Shown in pieces: positions 1 to 6,822 of a stretch of DNA of 25,813 nt. The position numbers were made by a program, and so were the translations under genes. Every line of letters begins with the position of its first letter. Positions within the stretch are counted from its first letter, which is position 1. Source of the stretch: Promethearchaeota archaeon (GTDB lineage Archaea > Asgardarchaeota > Lokiarchaeia > Sigynarchaeales > SOKP01); NCBI GenBank assembly GCA_016839655.1, contig JAEOTW010000065.1:1-25813 (forward strand), given 5' to 3'. The notes beneath the pieces were generated by a model that ran no database searches, was not told where the DNA came from, and saw only the letters and a list, made by a program, of their open reading frames with translations.

Positions 1-59
1 ATTGATTCTTGAAGCACATATCCAGTACCAGTTATGCCCCACATTATTTTTTTTGTCAT
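1..59 (-). CDS. Partial flavoprotein, AfpA/DmrX-like (N-terminus only)
   Basis: Read on the minus strand from an ATG at 59-57, the sequence gives 19 residues before the window edge: MTKKIMWGITGTGYVLQES. A short basic start followed by a WGITGxG loop is how archaeal flavoproteins of the AfpA / dihydromethanopterin-reductase-like group begin; there the glycine-rich loop after the first strand binds the FMN phosphate. The family call rests on this short N-terminus alone, so it is tentative. The gene is divergent from the cysteine desulfurase at 156, with a 96-nt AT-rich gap holding both promoters. Flavoproteins of this group usually work with ferredoxin, which fits the Fe-S genes nearby, but that link is inference. 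Confidence 0.55.
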   Translation of the reverse strand, partial: MTKKIMWGITGTGYVLQES

Positions 60-155
60 AATTTTCACATTTTTATCCAATAAGAAGAATTAATAATTTA
101 GGCAAAATAAATATTTAATGATAATATTCTCAAAATAATACACTTTAGATTTAAT

Positions 156-1388
156 ATGAATGATACAAAATATATTTACCTTGATAATGCTGCGACAACC
201 CCAATGGACCCTAAGGTTATTGAAGAAGTTAATAAACACTTCAGAGAAACTTATGGCAATTCTTCCAGCTTACACTCCATAGGACAAAAAGCAGGGCAAA
301 TTTTATTAAAATCACGTGAAACTATTGCCTCATTAATTAATGCGGATAGAGACGATATTTTTTTTACCTCCTCAGGCACAGAAGCAGACAATATTGCAAT
401 TTTTGGAGTAACATCTAAAAACGCAAAAAATGGTAATCATATTATTACAACTTCAATTGAACATCATGCAGTAGAGAACCCCTATAAAGAATTAGAGAAA
501 AATGGATTTAAGGTTACCTACTTACCAGTTGATAAATATGGTCTTATTGACACTAAAGGTTTAGAAAAAGCAATAACAAAAAAAACTCTACTAATTAGTA
601 TCATGTTTGCTAACAATGAGATTGGTACTATTGAACCAATAAAAGAGATTGGAGCAATAGCAAAAAAGCATGATACCATCTTTCATACAGATGCAGTACA
701 AGCTTTTGGAAAAGTTCCAATTGATGTTAATGAGATGAATATTGATTTGTTATCTGCTTCTGCTCATAAACTGTATGGCCCTAAAGGAGTAGGGATGCTA
801 TACATTCGTAATAAGGGAGTAAGAGAAGGATGGGGAAAATATATTGGGCCTATTATGTATGGTGGAGGCCATGAGAGAGACATGAGACCAAGTACAGTAA
901 ATGTTCCTGGAATTGCTGGTTTTGCAAAGGCAGCGGAATTAGCTAAAGGAGAAATGGAGGAAGAAGCTCAAAGACAAATATATTTAAGAGACAAGATTAT
1001 CAAAGAAGTCACAGAAAATATTGAGGATAGTAATCTTAATGGCCATCCAACTCAAAGATTACCTAATAATGTGAATTTAGGATTCAAATATATTGAGGGA
1101 GAATCTATCGTATTAGATTTAGATATGGAAGGAATTGGCACTTCTACAGGCTCAGCATGCTCATCTAAATCGCTAGATCCTAGTCATGTGCTTTTAGCGA
1201 TAGGATTAAAACATGAAGATGCTCATGGTTCTTTAAGAGTATCTTTAGGAAGATTTACCACAGAGGAAGATGTAGATTATTTTTTAGAAAAGTTACCTGG
1301 TGTTATAGAAAGATTGAGAAAGATGTCACCCCTTAAAAGGGGAGTTAAATATATGTTTGATAAGAAGACTAAAGATCATCAACATTAA
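156..1388 (+). CDS. iscS: Cysteine desulfurase, IscS/NifS family
   Basis: PLP-dependent class V aminotransferase-fold enzyme that takes sulfur from L-cysteine as a persulfide and passes it to Fe-S scaffold proteins and other acceptors. The N-terminus YLDNAATTP (residues 7-15) is typical. The PLP lysine is K205 in SASAHKLYGPKG, the cofactor-stacking histidine is H103 in IEHHAV, and the sulfur-carrying cysteine is C335 in STGSACSSKSLDPSHV. The short catalytic loop and the SLDPSHV signature match the IscS/NifS (group I) type rather than SufS. At 410 residues it is normal length and looks intact. The likely partner scaffold IscU lies 3.3 kb downstream on the same strand, separated by two unrelated genes, so this is a dispersed isc system. 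The stop is only 14 nt from that of the convergent gene at 1403. An AT-rich TATA-like stretch (about 109-118) precedes the start and no strong ribosome binding site is visible. Confidence 0.95.
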   Translation: MNDTKYIYLDNAATTPMDPKVIEEVNKHFRETYGNSSSLHSIGQKAGQILLKSRETIASLINADRDDIFFTSSGTEADNIAIFGVTSKNAKNGNHIITTSIEHHAVENPYKELEKNGFKVTYLPVDKYGLIDTKGLEKAITKKTLLISIMFANNEIGTIEPIKEIGAIAKKHDTIFHTDAVQAFGKVPIDVNEMNIDLLSASAHKLYGPKGVGMLYIRNKGVREGWGKYIGPIMYGGGHERDMRPSTVNVPGIAGFAKAAELAKGEMEEEAQRQIYLRDKIIKEVTENIEDSNLNGHPTQRLPNNVNLGFKYIEGESIVLDLDMEGIGTSTGSACSSKSLDPSHVLLAIGLKHEDAHGSLRVSLGRFTTEEDVDYFLEKLPGVIERLRKMSPLKRGVKYMFDKKTKDHQH

Positions 1389-1402
1389 TAAATTTTAAAT
1401 TT

Positions 1403-2149
1403 TTAGCGATAGATTTCATCGGGAGGCTCTATTTCTGTTACAGTGTAATTTCCACTACTCCAAGAACTAATCTGACCAGACCAATTTGGAAATAGGCTTG
1501 ATCTAGGTCGTAAATAGATCTTAACCCAATCATGTGGGGCTATTGTAGCGTGTCTTGCTAATTCCATCTCCCAATGTGTTGATCTGAAAAGATAATGTTC
1601 AACAACTAGGATTTGAGCCGCACTTCCAAGGTCATCCCATATCGTACTCTCATTGATTTTAAAATTTGTATGGTTAGTAGATAAATAATTAACAAATTCG
1701 TCTCTCATTGTTATAATTTCTGGAGTAATCTCTACCGTCCAATCTATTACTCGCACATATGCATAATTAATTTTGGAAAAATCTCCACTGGTGATATTAG
1801 CTTCAATTTCGATTACGGAATTGAGATGCGTAATATTTGGATATAAGAATACTTCTACAACCTTACTTAAGTGAGAATTATCCCATATTTCTAATTCCAT
1901 GTCTATTGATGAATTAGCATGAACATGTAGGGATAAATTAGACATTAGATCATTGTTTTTAGTTTTTATATCTAAAAGCAACCAAGCAGTATGATTAGGG
2001 TATGATTTAATTTGATTTGGTATAAATTCAACCTGTAAATTTTCTTTCTTTTGATTCCAAGAATTTATAATAATTATAAGTGGAATAGAAGCAACAATAA
2101 CGCTTATTCCTAATATTATTACTATTAAAAATTTTTTATTACGATTCAT
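1403..2149 (-). CDS. Membrane-anchored, sequon-rich surface protein of unknown function
   Basis: A 248-residue protein with a basic N-terminus (MNRNKK) and one hydrophobic segment at residues 7-29, read as an uncleaved signal anchor with the rest outside the cell. The exterior part looks beta-rich (alternating hydrophobic strands about residues 55-145). It carries nine N-X-S/T sequons, at N52, N71, N79, N105, N118, N159, N166, N222 and N234, far more than expected by chance, which supports an exported, N-glycosylated protein. There are no cysteines and no catalytic motif I recognise. It is convergent with the desulfurase and divergent from the beta-CASP gene at 2278, with a 128-nt AT-rich gap. 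I do not recognise the family. Confidence 0.75.
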   Translation of the reverse strand: MNRNKKFLIVIILGISVIVASIPLIIIINSWNQKKENLQVEFIPNQIKSYPNHTAWLLLDIKTKNNDLMSNLSLHVHANSSIDMELEIWDNSHLSKVVEVFLYPNITHLNSVIEIEANITSGDFSKINYAYVRVIDWTVEITPEIITMRDEFVNYLSTNHTNFKINESTIWDDLGSAAQILVVEHYLFRSTHWEMELARHATIAPHDWVKIYLRPRSSLFPNWSGQISSWSSGNYTVTEIEPPDEIYR

Positions 2150-2277
2150 ATACTTTTATCCATGAATTAATGCTAATATTGATAATGATAAATTTGCAGT
2201 AAAAATTAAAAATTTAGATAAATCAAATTATGTATATTAAATTAAATTAATCAGTCTTAGAGTATATCACTAATTAA

Positions 2278-4581
2278 ATGGAACTTAAGGAATTTAAATT
2301 TTCAGACAAAACAATTTTAGTTGAACAGAAAGAGAAAGTTAGCTCCTCTTTTAAGATTAAATCATATAAAATTAAATTAAAATATATGCAGGATAATAAA
2401 ATTCCTCAAAAGGACATTTCCGCTGTTCTTAACCATCTATTTTTTAAGGATAAACTTATCTCAATCAAAACAAAAAATTCAATTTCAAAAATAAAATATT
2501 CAAAAAATGATAGGATAATTATTATAATCACTCCAAATGGTAAAGATATAATTAGAAATCGAGATAAATTAGTAAGAAATTACGGTTGGTTCTTTTTTAT
2601 TTCAGAGAATGAATTAGAGCAAAAAGCTTCTAAAAAAAGCAAGTCAAAAAAGAAAGTGGAGAAAAAACAAGAAATAACAATTAATAAAGAGGAATACCTT
2701 TTTGAAGATCTGAAAATCATTTTAAAACAAAAAAAGAATATGCGACCACTTTATAACACAAAAGAATATAGACATTATCTTAAATTAATTAAATCTGAAA
2801 ATATTCAACAATTACCTATAAAAGAAGTACTTAATGATCTATTTTTCGAAAATGAACTGGTTCCAATAGAGGAAAAAAAGGGGATTAGGAAGATTAGTTA
2901 TTATCAAGAAGATAAAACTATTGTCATTAAAGGTTTTCTAGCAGATGAGATGTATGAAAATCTAGAGAATCTTGTTAAAAAATATGGTTGGTACTTATAT
3001 ATTACAGGAGTTCCTGTAGGTGAAAGTGATATATCAAACGTCATAGACAAAATTAAAAAGAAATTTGGTATAGATTATTTTTCTAATCTCTCTTTATTGG
3101 AGAATCGAACTAAATCGAGCAATATTCGAGTTACAATTTATCCTATAATATTGAAACCAAACCATAATAGTCACATTTTAGGGTTGGGAAACTTGAATAT
3201 TTTGTTAGACTGTGGACTTTCCGAAAAGGACGAAGAAAATGAGATAGAAGGTGATTTTAGATACATTGAGGAATATTTGCAGAATTTAACTAAATACATA
3301 ATCGAAGCAGAAAAAGAAAGAAGAGAAATAGCTTCTGAAGATTTAGAAAATACTCCTCCTGAAAATATTCCTGAAAATCCTAAAATTGATGCAATTTTTC
3401 TCTCTCATAGTCATTTTGACCATGTTTCTGGATTGAAAGAATTAATTCGAATGTTTCCAAATATTCCTGTTTTATGCTCCCGTATAACATTAGATTTATA
3501 TCTATTACGAGATTCGAGCTTTTTAAAACAAGAAAATCAGGAGAAGATTGAAGAAGAAGATTATCAAAACATTATAAAAAATGTGATTTATGTAGAAAAT
3601 GGTACAAAGATAGAGTTTAAAGAAACTGATTGTTATTTATCTTTTTTTCATGCAGGCCATATGCCTGGAGCACTGATGATGCAAGCTAAAGTGAATGAAT
3701 TTAAATTTTTATACACAGGAGATTATACTTATATTGACATTACTCCATTTGCAGGAACAAGAAGATTCCTTGAACAAATTTCCCGTCCAGTAGATTATCT
3801 GCTAATTGATGGTACTGCTGCTCAAGAAGACTTTGGAAATATATCAGATCAGTTTCATAGTTTAATTTTGTTTCTTGAACAAAAAGCAGAGTATGAAGAT
3901 AATTCATTAATTGGAGCAGATCCTTCTAGTTTAGCAATTAGTTTCATGTTAATCTTTTGGCGCTATTTTAGAAAGCTTCAATTGAGACGTGGGTTTAAAA
4001 AACGTCCCAATATATACGTAGATATGATGGTGAGAAAAAATATCCAGGTAATTAATCATCGATATGAATATATCTATGGCCCAATTTCAAGATTAATAAA
4101 GGATAAAGCAAATCCTTTTAACAGCATTAAATTTAGATGGTTCGATTATTCTAATTTAGACTTTTTAAGAAAGAAAAATAATATTATCATTTCGCATCCA
4201 CCAGATCTTTCTTATGGATTAATTCGGAATATTATAAATTCAGTAGGGCGCAGTCCTCACAATTTTGTTTTTCTTGCAGGATCAATTCATGAGTCCCCTG
4301 GTGCAGAATTACTTGAAGGTGCAGACGAAATCGAGTTTTCTGAGACATGGAAAATGCCATTTCGTGCTTTTTTGCTAAATACTTTTGCACCTCACATCAA
4401 AATAAAGCTTCATGCAGATAAAAATCAATTGAGAGAAATGATTAATAACTTAGAACCAAGAGAAGTCTGTTTTTTTCATCAATCTGCTAAAAAATTAACA
4501 GAAGTAGTGGATTATGTAAAAGAATTAGGTGTTGAAAAAGTTTCATTACCTATTAAAAGGAAGCTCTTAATATTGAATTAA
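2278..4581 (+). CDS. Beta-CASP metallo-beta-lactamase protein with duplicated N-terminal domain
   Basis: A 767-residue protein whose C-terminal two thirds is a metallo-beta-lactamase/beta-CASP domain, the fold of CPSF73-like and RNase J-like nucleases. Metal-site motifs are visible: HSHFDH (H377, H379, D381, H382), H461 in HAGHMPGA and D482 in YTGDYT. Beta-CASP-type positions follow: acidic D511 in LLIDGT, H712 in KLHADKNQL, and a late histidine H734. RNA processing or decay is the likely role, by family. Residues about 29-109 and 164-243 are two copies of one domain (shared pattern: hLFF-x-(K/N)-(D/E)-L, then I-x-K-I-x-Y, then L-V-x-(N/K)-Y-G-W), joined by a Lys-rich linker (116-131). They take the place of the N-terminal KH domains of archaeal aCPSF1 and could be divergent KH-like RNA-binding units, which is inference. 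An acidic insert (about 313-365) separates the first strands from the HxHxDH motif. It has no obvious operon partner. Confidence 0.85.
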   Translation: MELKEFKFSDKTILVEQKEKVSSSFKIKSYKIKLKYMQDNKIPQKDISAVLNHLFFKDKLISIKTKNSISKIKYSKNDRIIIIITPNGKDIIRNRDKLVRNYGWFFFISENELEQKASKKSKSKKKVEKKQEITINKEEYLFEDLKIILKQKKNMRPLYNTKEYRHYLKLIKSENIQQLPIKEVLNDLFFENELVPIEEKKGIRKISYYQEDKTIVIKGFLADEMYENLENLVKKYGWYLYITGVPVGESDISNVIDKIKKKFGIDYFSNLSLLENRTKSSNIRVTIYPIILKPNHNSHILGLGNLNILLDCGLSEKDEENEIEGDFRYIEEYLQNLTKYIIEAEKERREIASEDLENTPPENIPENPKIDAIFLSHSHFDHVSGLKELIRMFPNIPVLCSRITLDLYLLRDSSFLKQENQEKIEEEDYQNIIKNVIYVENGTKIEFKETDCYLSFFHAGHMPGALMMQAKVNEFKFLYTGDYTYIDITPFAGTRRFLEQISRPVDYLLIDGTAAQEDFGNISDQFHSLILFLEQKAEYEDNSLIGADPSSLAISFMLIFWRYFRKLQLRRGFKKRPNIYVDMMVRKNIQVINHRYEYIYGPISRLIKDKANPFNSIKFRWFDYSNLDFLRKKNNIIISHPPDLSYGLIRNIINSVGRSPHNFVFLAGSIHESPGAELLEGADEIEFSETWKMPFRAFLLNTFAPHIKIKLHADKNQLREMINNLEPREVCFFHQSAKKLTEVVDYVKELGVEKVSLPIKRKLLILN

Positions 4582-4610
4582 TGAAAGAACATTATAAAAA
4601 CAATACGTAA

Positions 4611-4628
4611 AGCTTTTAGTTAAAGGCT
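4611..4628 (+). terminator. Possible hairpin terminator after the beta-CASP gene
   Basis: AGCTTTTA and TAAAGGCT can pair (one G-T wobble) around a very short loop, and ACTTTTATTT follows, 30 nt after the stop at 4581. The stem is short and AT-rich, so it may be chance. It lies ahead of the ribosome binding site of the IscU gene and would separate the two transcripts. Confidence 0.25.
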
Positions 4629-4658
4629 ACTTTTATTTCATAGAATTATATTAACAGC

Positions 4659-4666
4659 AAGGTGAT
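4659..4666 (+). promoter_or_regulatory. Shine-Dalgarno sequence that selects an AUA start for IscU
   Basis: AAGGTGAT matches the archaeal 16S rRNA 3' end well (GGTGAT core). It ends 5 nt before the ATA codon at 4672 but 23 nt before the first in-frame ATG at 4690, which is too far. An in-frame TGA at 4663-4665 lies inside it, so the frame opens only here. Confidence 0.7.
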
Positions 4667-4671
4667 TACAA

Positions 4672-5052
4672 ATATACTCTGAAAAAGTAATGGAGCACTT
4701 TAAAAATCCACGAAATATGGGTGAAATGAAAGATGCTGATTCTATAGGAGAATTTGGAAATCCCATATGTGGCGATCTAATGTATATTTACATTAAGGTG
4801 AAAGAAATGAATGGACAAGAAATTATTAATGATATATCTTTTCAGACATTTGGATGTGCTGCTGCCATTGCCACATCATCGATGGTTACAGAGCTAGCAA
4901 AAGGAAAAACACTAGAAGAAGCTAGCAAAATCACACGTGATAATGTTGCTGATTCTCTGGACGGTCTACCCCCTATAAAACTGCATTGTAGCAATCTAGC
5001 CGCTGATGCATTACAGGATGCTATTAAAAAATATCTAGACAAAAAGAAATGA
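4672..5052 (+). CDS. iscU: Fe-S cluster assembly scaffold IscU/NifU-N, probable AUA start
   Basis: Scaffold on which IscS-derived sulfur and iron are assembled into [2Fe-2S] clusters. Counting from the ATA start (126 residues), the cluster ligands are C33 and D35 in NPICGD, C62 in TFGCAAAIATSS and C106 in LHCSNLAADAL. LPPIK just before the last cysteine nearly matches the LPPVK site that HscA-type Hsp70s recognise. The first ATG (4690) would give a protein lacking the conserved YSEKV that precedes the HF-x-NPRN motif. The codons before 4690 encode exactly IYSEKV, beginning with ATA at 4672 right after a good ribosome binding site, so I place the start there as a non-AUG initiation. A sequencing error for ATG would also fit. 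The partner desulfurase is at 156-1388. Family identity is certain; the start is probable. Confidence 0.93.
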   Translation: MYSEKVMEHFKNPRNMGEMKDADSIGEFGNPICGDLMYIYIKVKEMNGQEIINDISFQTFGCAAAIATSSMVTELAKGKTLEEASKITRDNVADSLDGLPPIKLHCSNLAADALQDAIKKYLDKKK

Positions 5053-5177
5053 AATTCAGCCTTATATTTTATCAAAATTTTAAGTTTTAATTTGATACTG
5101 TAAGTAAAGCTTATATTTAACAATCCCCTAAAGAAATTATTTAATTTTTTAAAATTAGTTTAGTTGAAATAACAAAC

Positions 5178-5750
5178 ATGGCAATTATATATCATTTTGC
5201 AAATCCCAATATAATAAATATAATTCATTTATCAGCTTTTATGATTCTTACAATTGCAGGATATAATTTAAAGAAAAGAAATGAAGTTATTAAAAAACCA
5301 AATCTCTTTCTAATAAGTGGTATTATCGGAACGATATGGTTTATAATTTCTTTTTTAATTCCCGCATATATGTTTACTGCACCACCAACACCAGCAGAAA
5401 TTCAATTTGCCTATAATTATAGTCTTGTTTGGCACAATATAGTTCCCTCATTAATTCTTGTTGGAATCTTTGGTATTATTAGCATTATTCTTGGATTAAA
5501 AAATAGAGAAAACGATGGTTTATGGTTATTGCTTTCAGGTATTCTGTTTATAACATCTATGTTTTTGGATCTTTTCTCTTTCCCAGGAATTATAATTTTT
5601 ATTGGTATGATGATATCATCATGCTTTTATTTGTATTTTAGTATAAAGCTAAAAAATCCTTATCTCATTGCATTCAGTATTTTGTCTATGATATCCTTAA
5701 CCCTCCCTTATACCCCTATTGCGGGCTTACTTTATATACCTATCTACTAA
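5178..5750 (+). CDS. Six-pass integral membrane protein, unknown function
   Basis: A 190-residue hydrophobic protein with about six membrane segments: residues roughly 12-30, 43-66, 86-107, 113-130, 131-152 and 160-186. The loop between segments 2 and 3 is PAYMFTAPPTPAEIQFAYNY, and short Lys/Arg-containing turns (KKRN, KNREND) suggest the cytoplasmic sides. There are no transport, redox or catalytic motifs that I recognise. The nitroreductase gene starts 20 nt after its stop on the same strand, so the two may be co-transcribed. The codon use is as AT-rich as its neighbours. I do not recognise the family. Confidence 0.7.
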   Translation: MAIIYHFANPNIINIIHLSAFMILTIAGYNLKKRNEVIKKPNLFLISGIIGTIWFIISFLIPAYMFTAPPTPAEIQFAYNYSLVWHNIVPSLILVGIFGIISIILGLKNRENDGLWLLLSGILFITSMFLDLFSFPGIIIFIGMMISSCFYLYFSIKLKNPYLIAFSILSMISLTLPYTPIAGLLYIPIY

Positions 5751-5770
5751 TTGCTAACATTTCAAATATT

Positions 5771-6634
5771 ATGAATTTTTCTAAACCTATTACGGATATA
5801 ATTCAAGAGCGGACATCTCGTAGAACTTATTCTGGAAAACCACTTAGTAATAATATTAGAAAAAAAGTAATATCAATAATTGAAAACCATGATTTAAAAA
5901 GCCCGTTCAGTAAGGATGCTGGAAAAGTGAGATTCAAACTTGTTAGTGTGCCTGAATTTGAACCTAATGAAAGGAAGAAGTTAGGTACTTATGGGTTTAT
6001 TAGGGGCGCTCAAGAATTTATAGTAGGTACAGTAGAGAAATCTCAATATGGTCGAGAACATTATGGGTATCTTATGGAAAGCATTATCTTAGCTGCAACT
6101 GATCTAGGCTTAGGCACATGTTGGTTGGGTGGTTTTTTCAATAGAAGTCTATTTTCAACTAAAATTAATCGTACACCTAATGAAATAGTACCTGCTATCA
6201 CACCAATTGGATATCCAGTTCAAAGAACAACGAGAGAGAAACTTATTCGTTCATTTGCGAAAGCTGATAGTAGATTAGCTTGGGATCAATTATTTTTTGA
6301 AGGAGACCTTACACTTCCTATTGATAAGACTGATTTAGGGGTTCATTCAAAATTACTTGAGATGGTTCAATTTGGTCCGTCTGCAGGAAATAAGCAACCC
6401 TGGAGGGTTATTAAAGCGGTTAATAGCAATACATTTCATTTTTATACTATTAATCCTAAGGATGGGAGATTCATGAAATATAGTAAATTTAGACCTTTAG
6501 ATATCGGAATCGCGGTGAATCATTTTGATTTTACCGCTAAAGAGTTAGGCATTGAAGGGAATTGGGTTTTTGAAAATCCTCAAATTCCAGGAACAGAGGA
6601 TTTACTATATAAAATTACTTGGAATGAGATTTGA
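5771..6634 (+). CDS. Nitroreductase family protein, TM1586 type
   Basis: A 287-residue flavoprotein-type reductase. The start I-x-E-R-x-S-R-R-T-Y (residues 11-20) is the FMN-phosphate-binding Arg cluster of the nitroreductase family. The middle has the signature AATDLGLGTCWLGGFFNRS (108-126) and the P-x-x-x-I-G-Y-P segment (141-149). A second half (about 190-287) opens with LLEMVQFGPSAGNKQPWRV, which repeats the normal substrate/FMN segment. The protein is therefore a fused double module, as in the TM1586-like putative nitroreductases, rather than a 200-residue homodimeric enzyme. Substrate unknown; an FMN-dependent NAD(P)H oxidoreductase is the family expectation. It is probably cytoplasmic and possibly co-transcribed with the membrane protein just upstream. 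Confidence 0.85.
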   Translation: MNFSKPITDIIQERTSRRTYSGKPLSNNIRKKVISIIENHDLKSPFSKDAGKVRFKLVSVPEFEPNERKKLGTYGFIRGAQEFIVGTVEKSQYGREHYGYLMESIILAATDLGLGTCWLGGFFNRSLFSTKINRTPNEIVPAITPIGYPVQRTTREKLIRSFAKADSRLAWDQLFFEGDLTLPIDKTDLGVHSKLLEMVQFGPSAGNKQPWRVIKAVNSNTFHFYTINPKDGRFMKYSKFRPLDIGIAVNHFDFTAKELGIEGNWVFENPQIPGTEDLLYKITWNEI

Positions 6635-6751
6635 TATAACAAATATTTGAGATTTTATGGTTTATAGAAATCGAGTTGAAATGAATTAAATTATAAATCG
6701 AATATTATCTCTTTATTTATTTTACAATCAAAACTTAAAAATGGTTTTCAA

Positions 6752-6772
6752 ATTATAAACACAATTTATAAT
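6752..6772. promoter_or_regulatory. Inverted repeat at the copper ATPase promoter (possible operator)
   Basis: ATTATAAA and TTTATAAT are perfect 8-nt inverted arms around a 5-nt spacer, centred about 60 nt upstream of the ATPase start. The right arm also looks like an archaeal TATA box, placed properly for a transcript starting near 6793 ahead of the GAGGTGA ribosome binding site (6804-6810, spacing 12 nt). A repressor bound here would block transcription-factor access, as is common for copper-efflux operons. The AT-rich background makes chance palindromes likely. Confidence 0.35.
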
Positions 6773-6822
6773 AACAGAGCTTTGTAATTATTCAGTAGAT
6801 AAAGAGGTGAATTTTACATAAA

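Noticed and set aside
2238..2251. ATTAAATTAAATTA short tandem repeat before the beta-CASP gene
   Set aside because: Ordinary low-complexity AT sequence; may overlap the promoter but shows no specific signal.
4842..5123. 93-codon minus-strand open frame opposite the IscU gene
   Set aside because: It lies antisense to the conserved Cys motifs of IscU and its translation resembles no protein; an antisense shadow.
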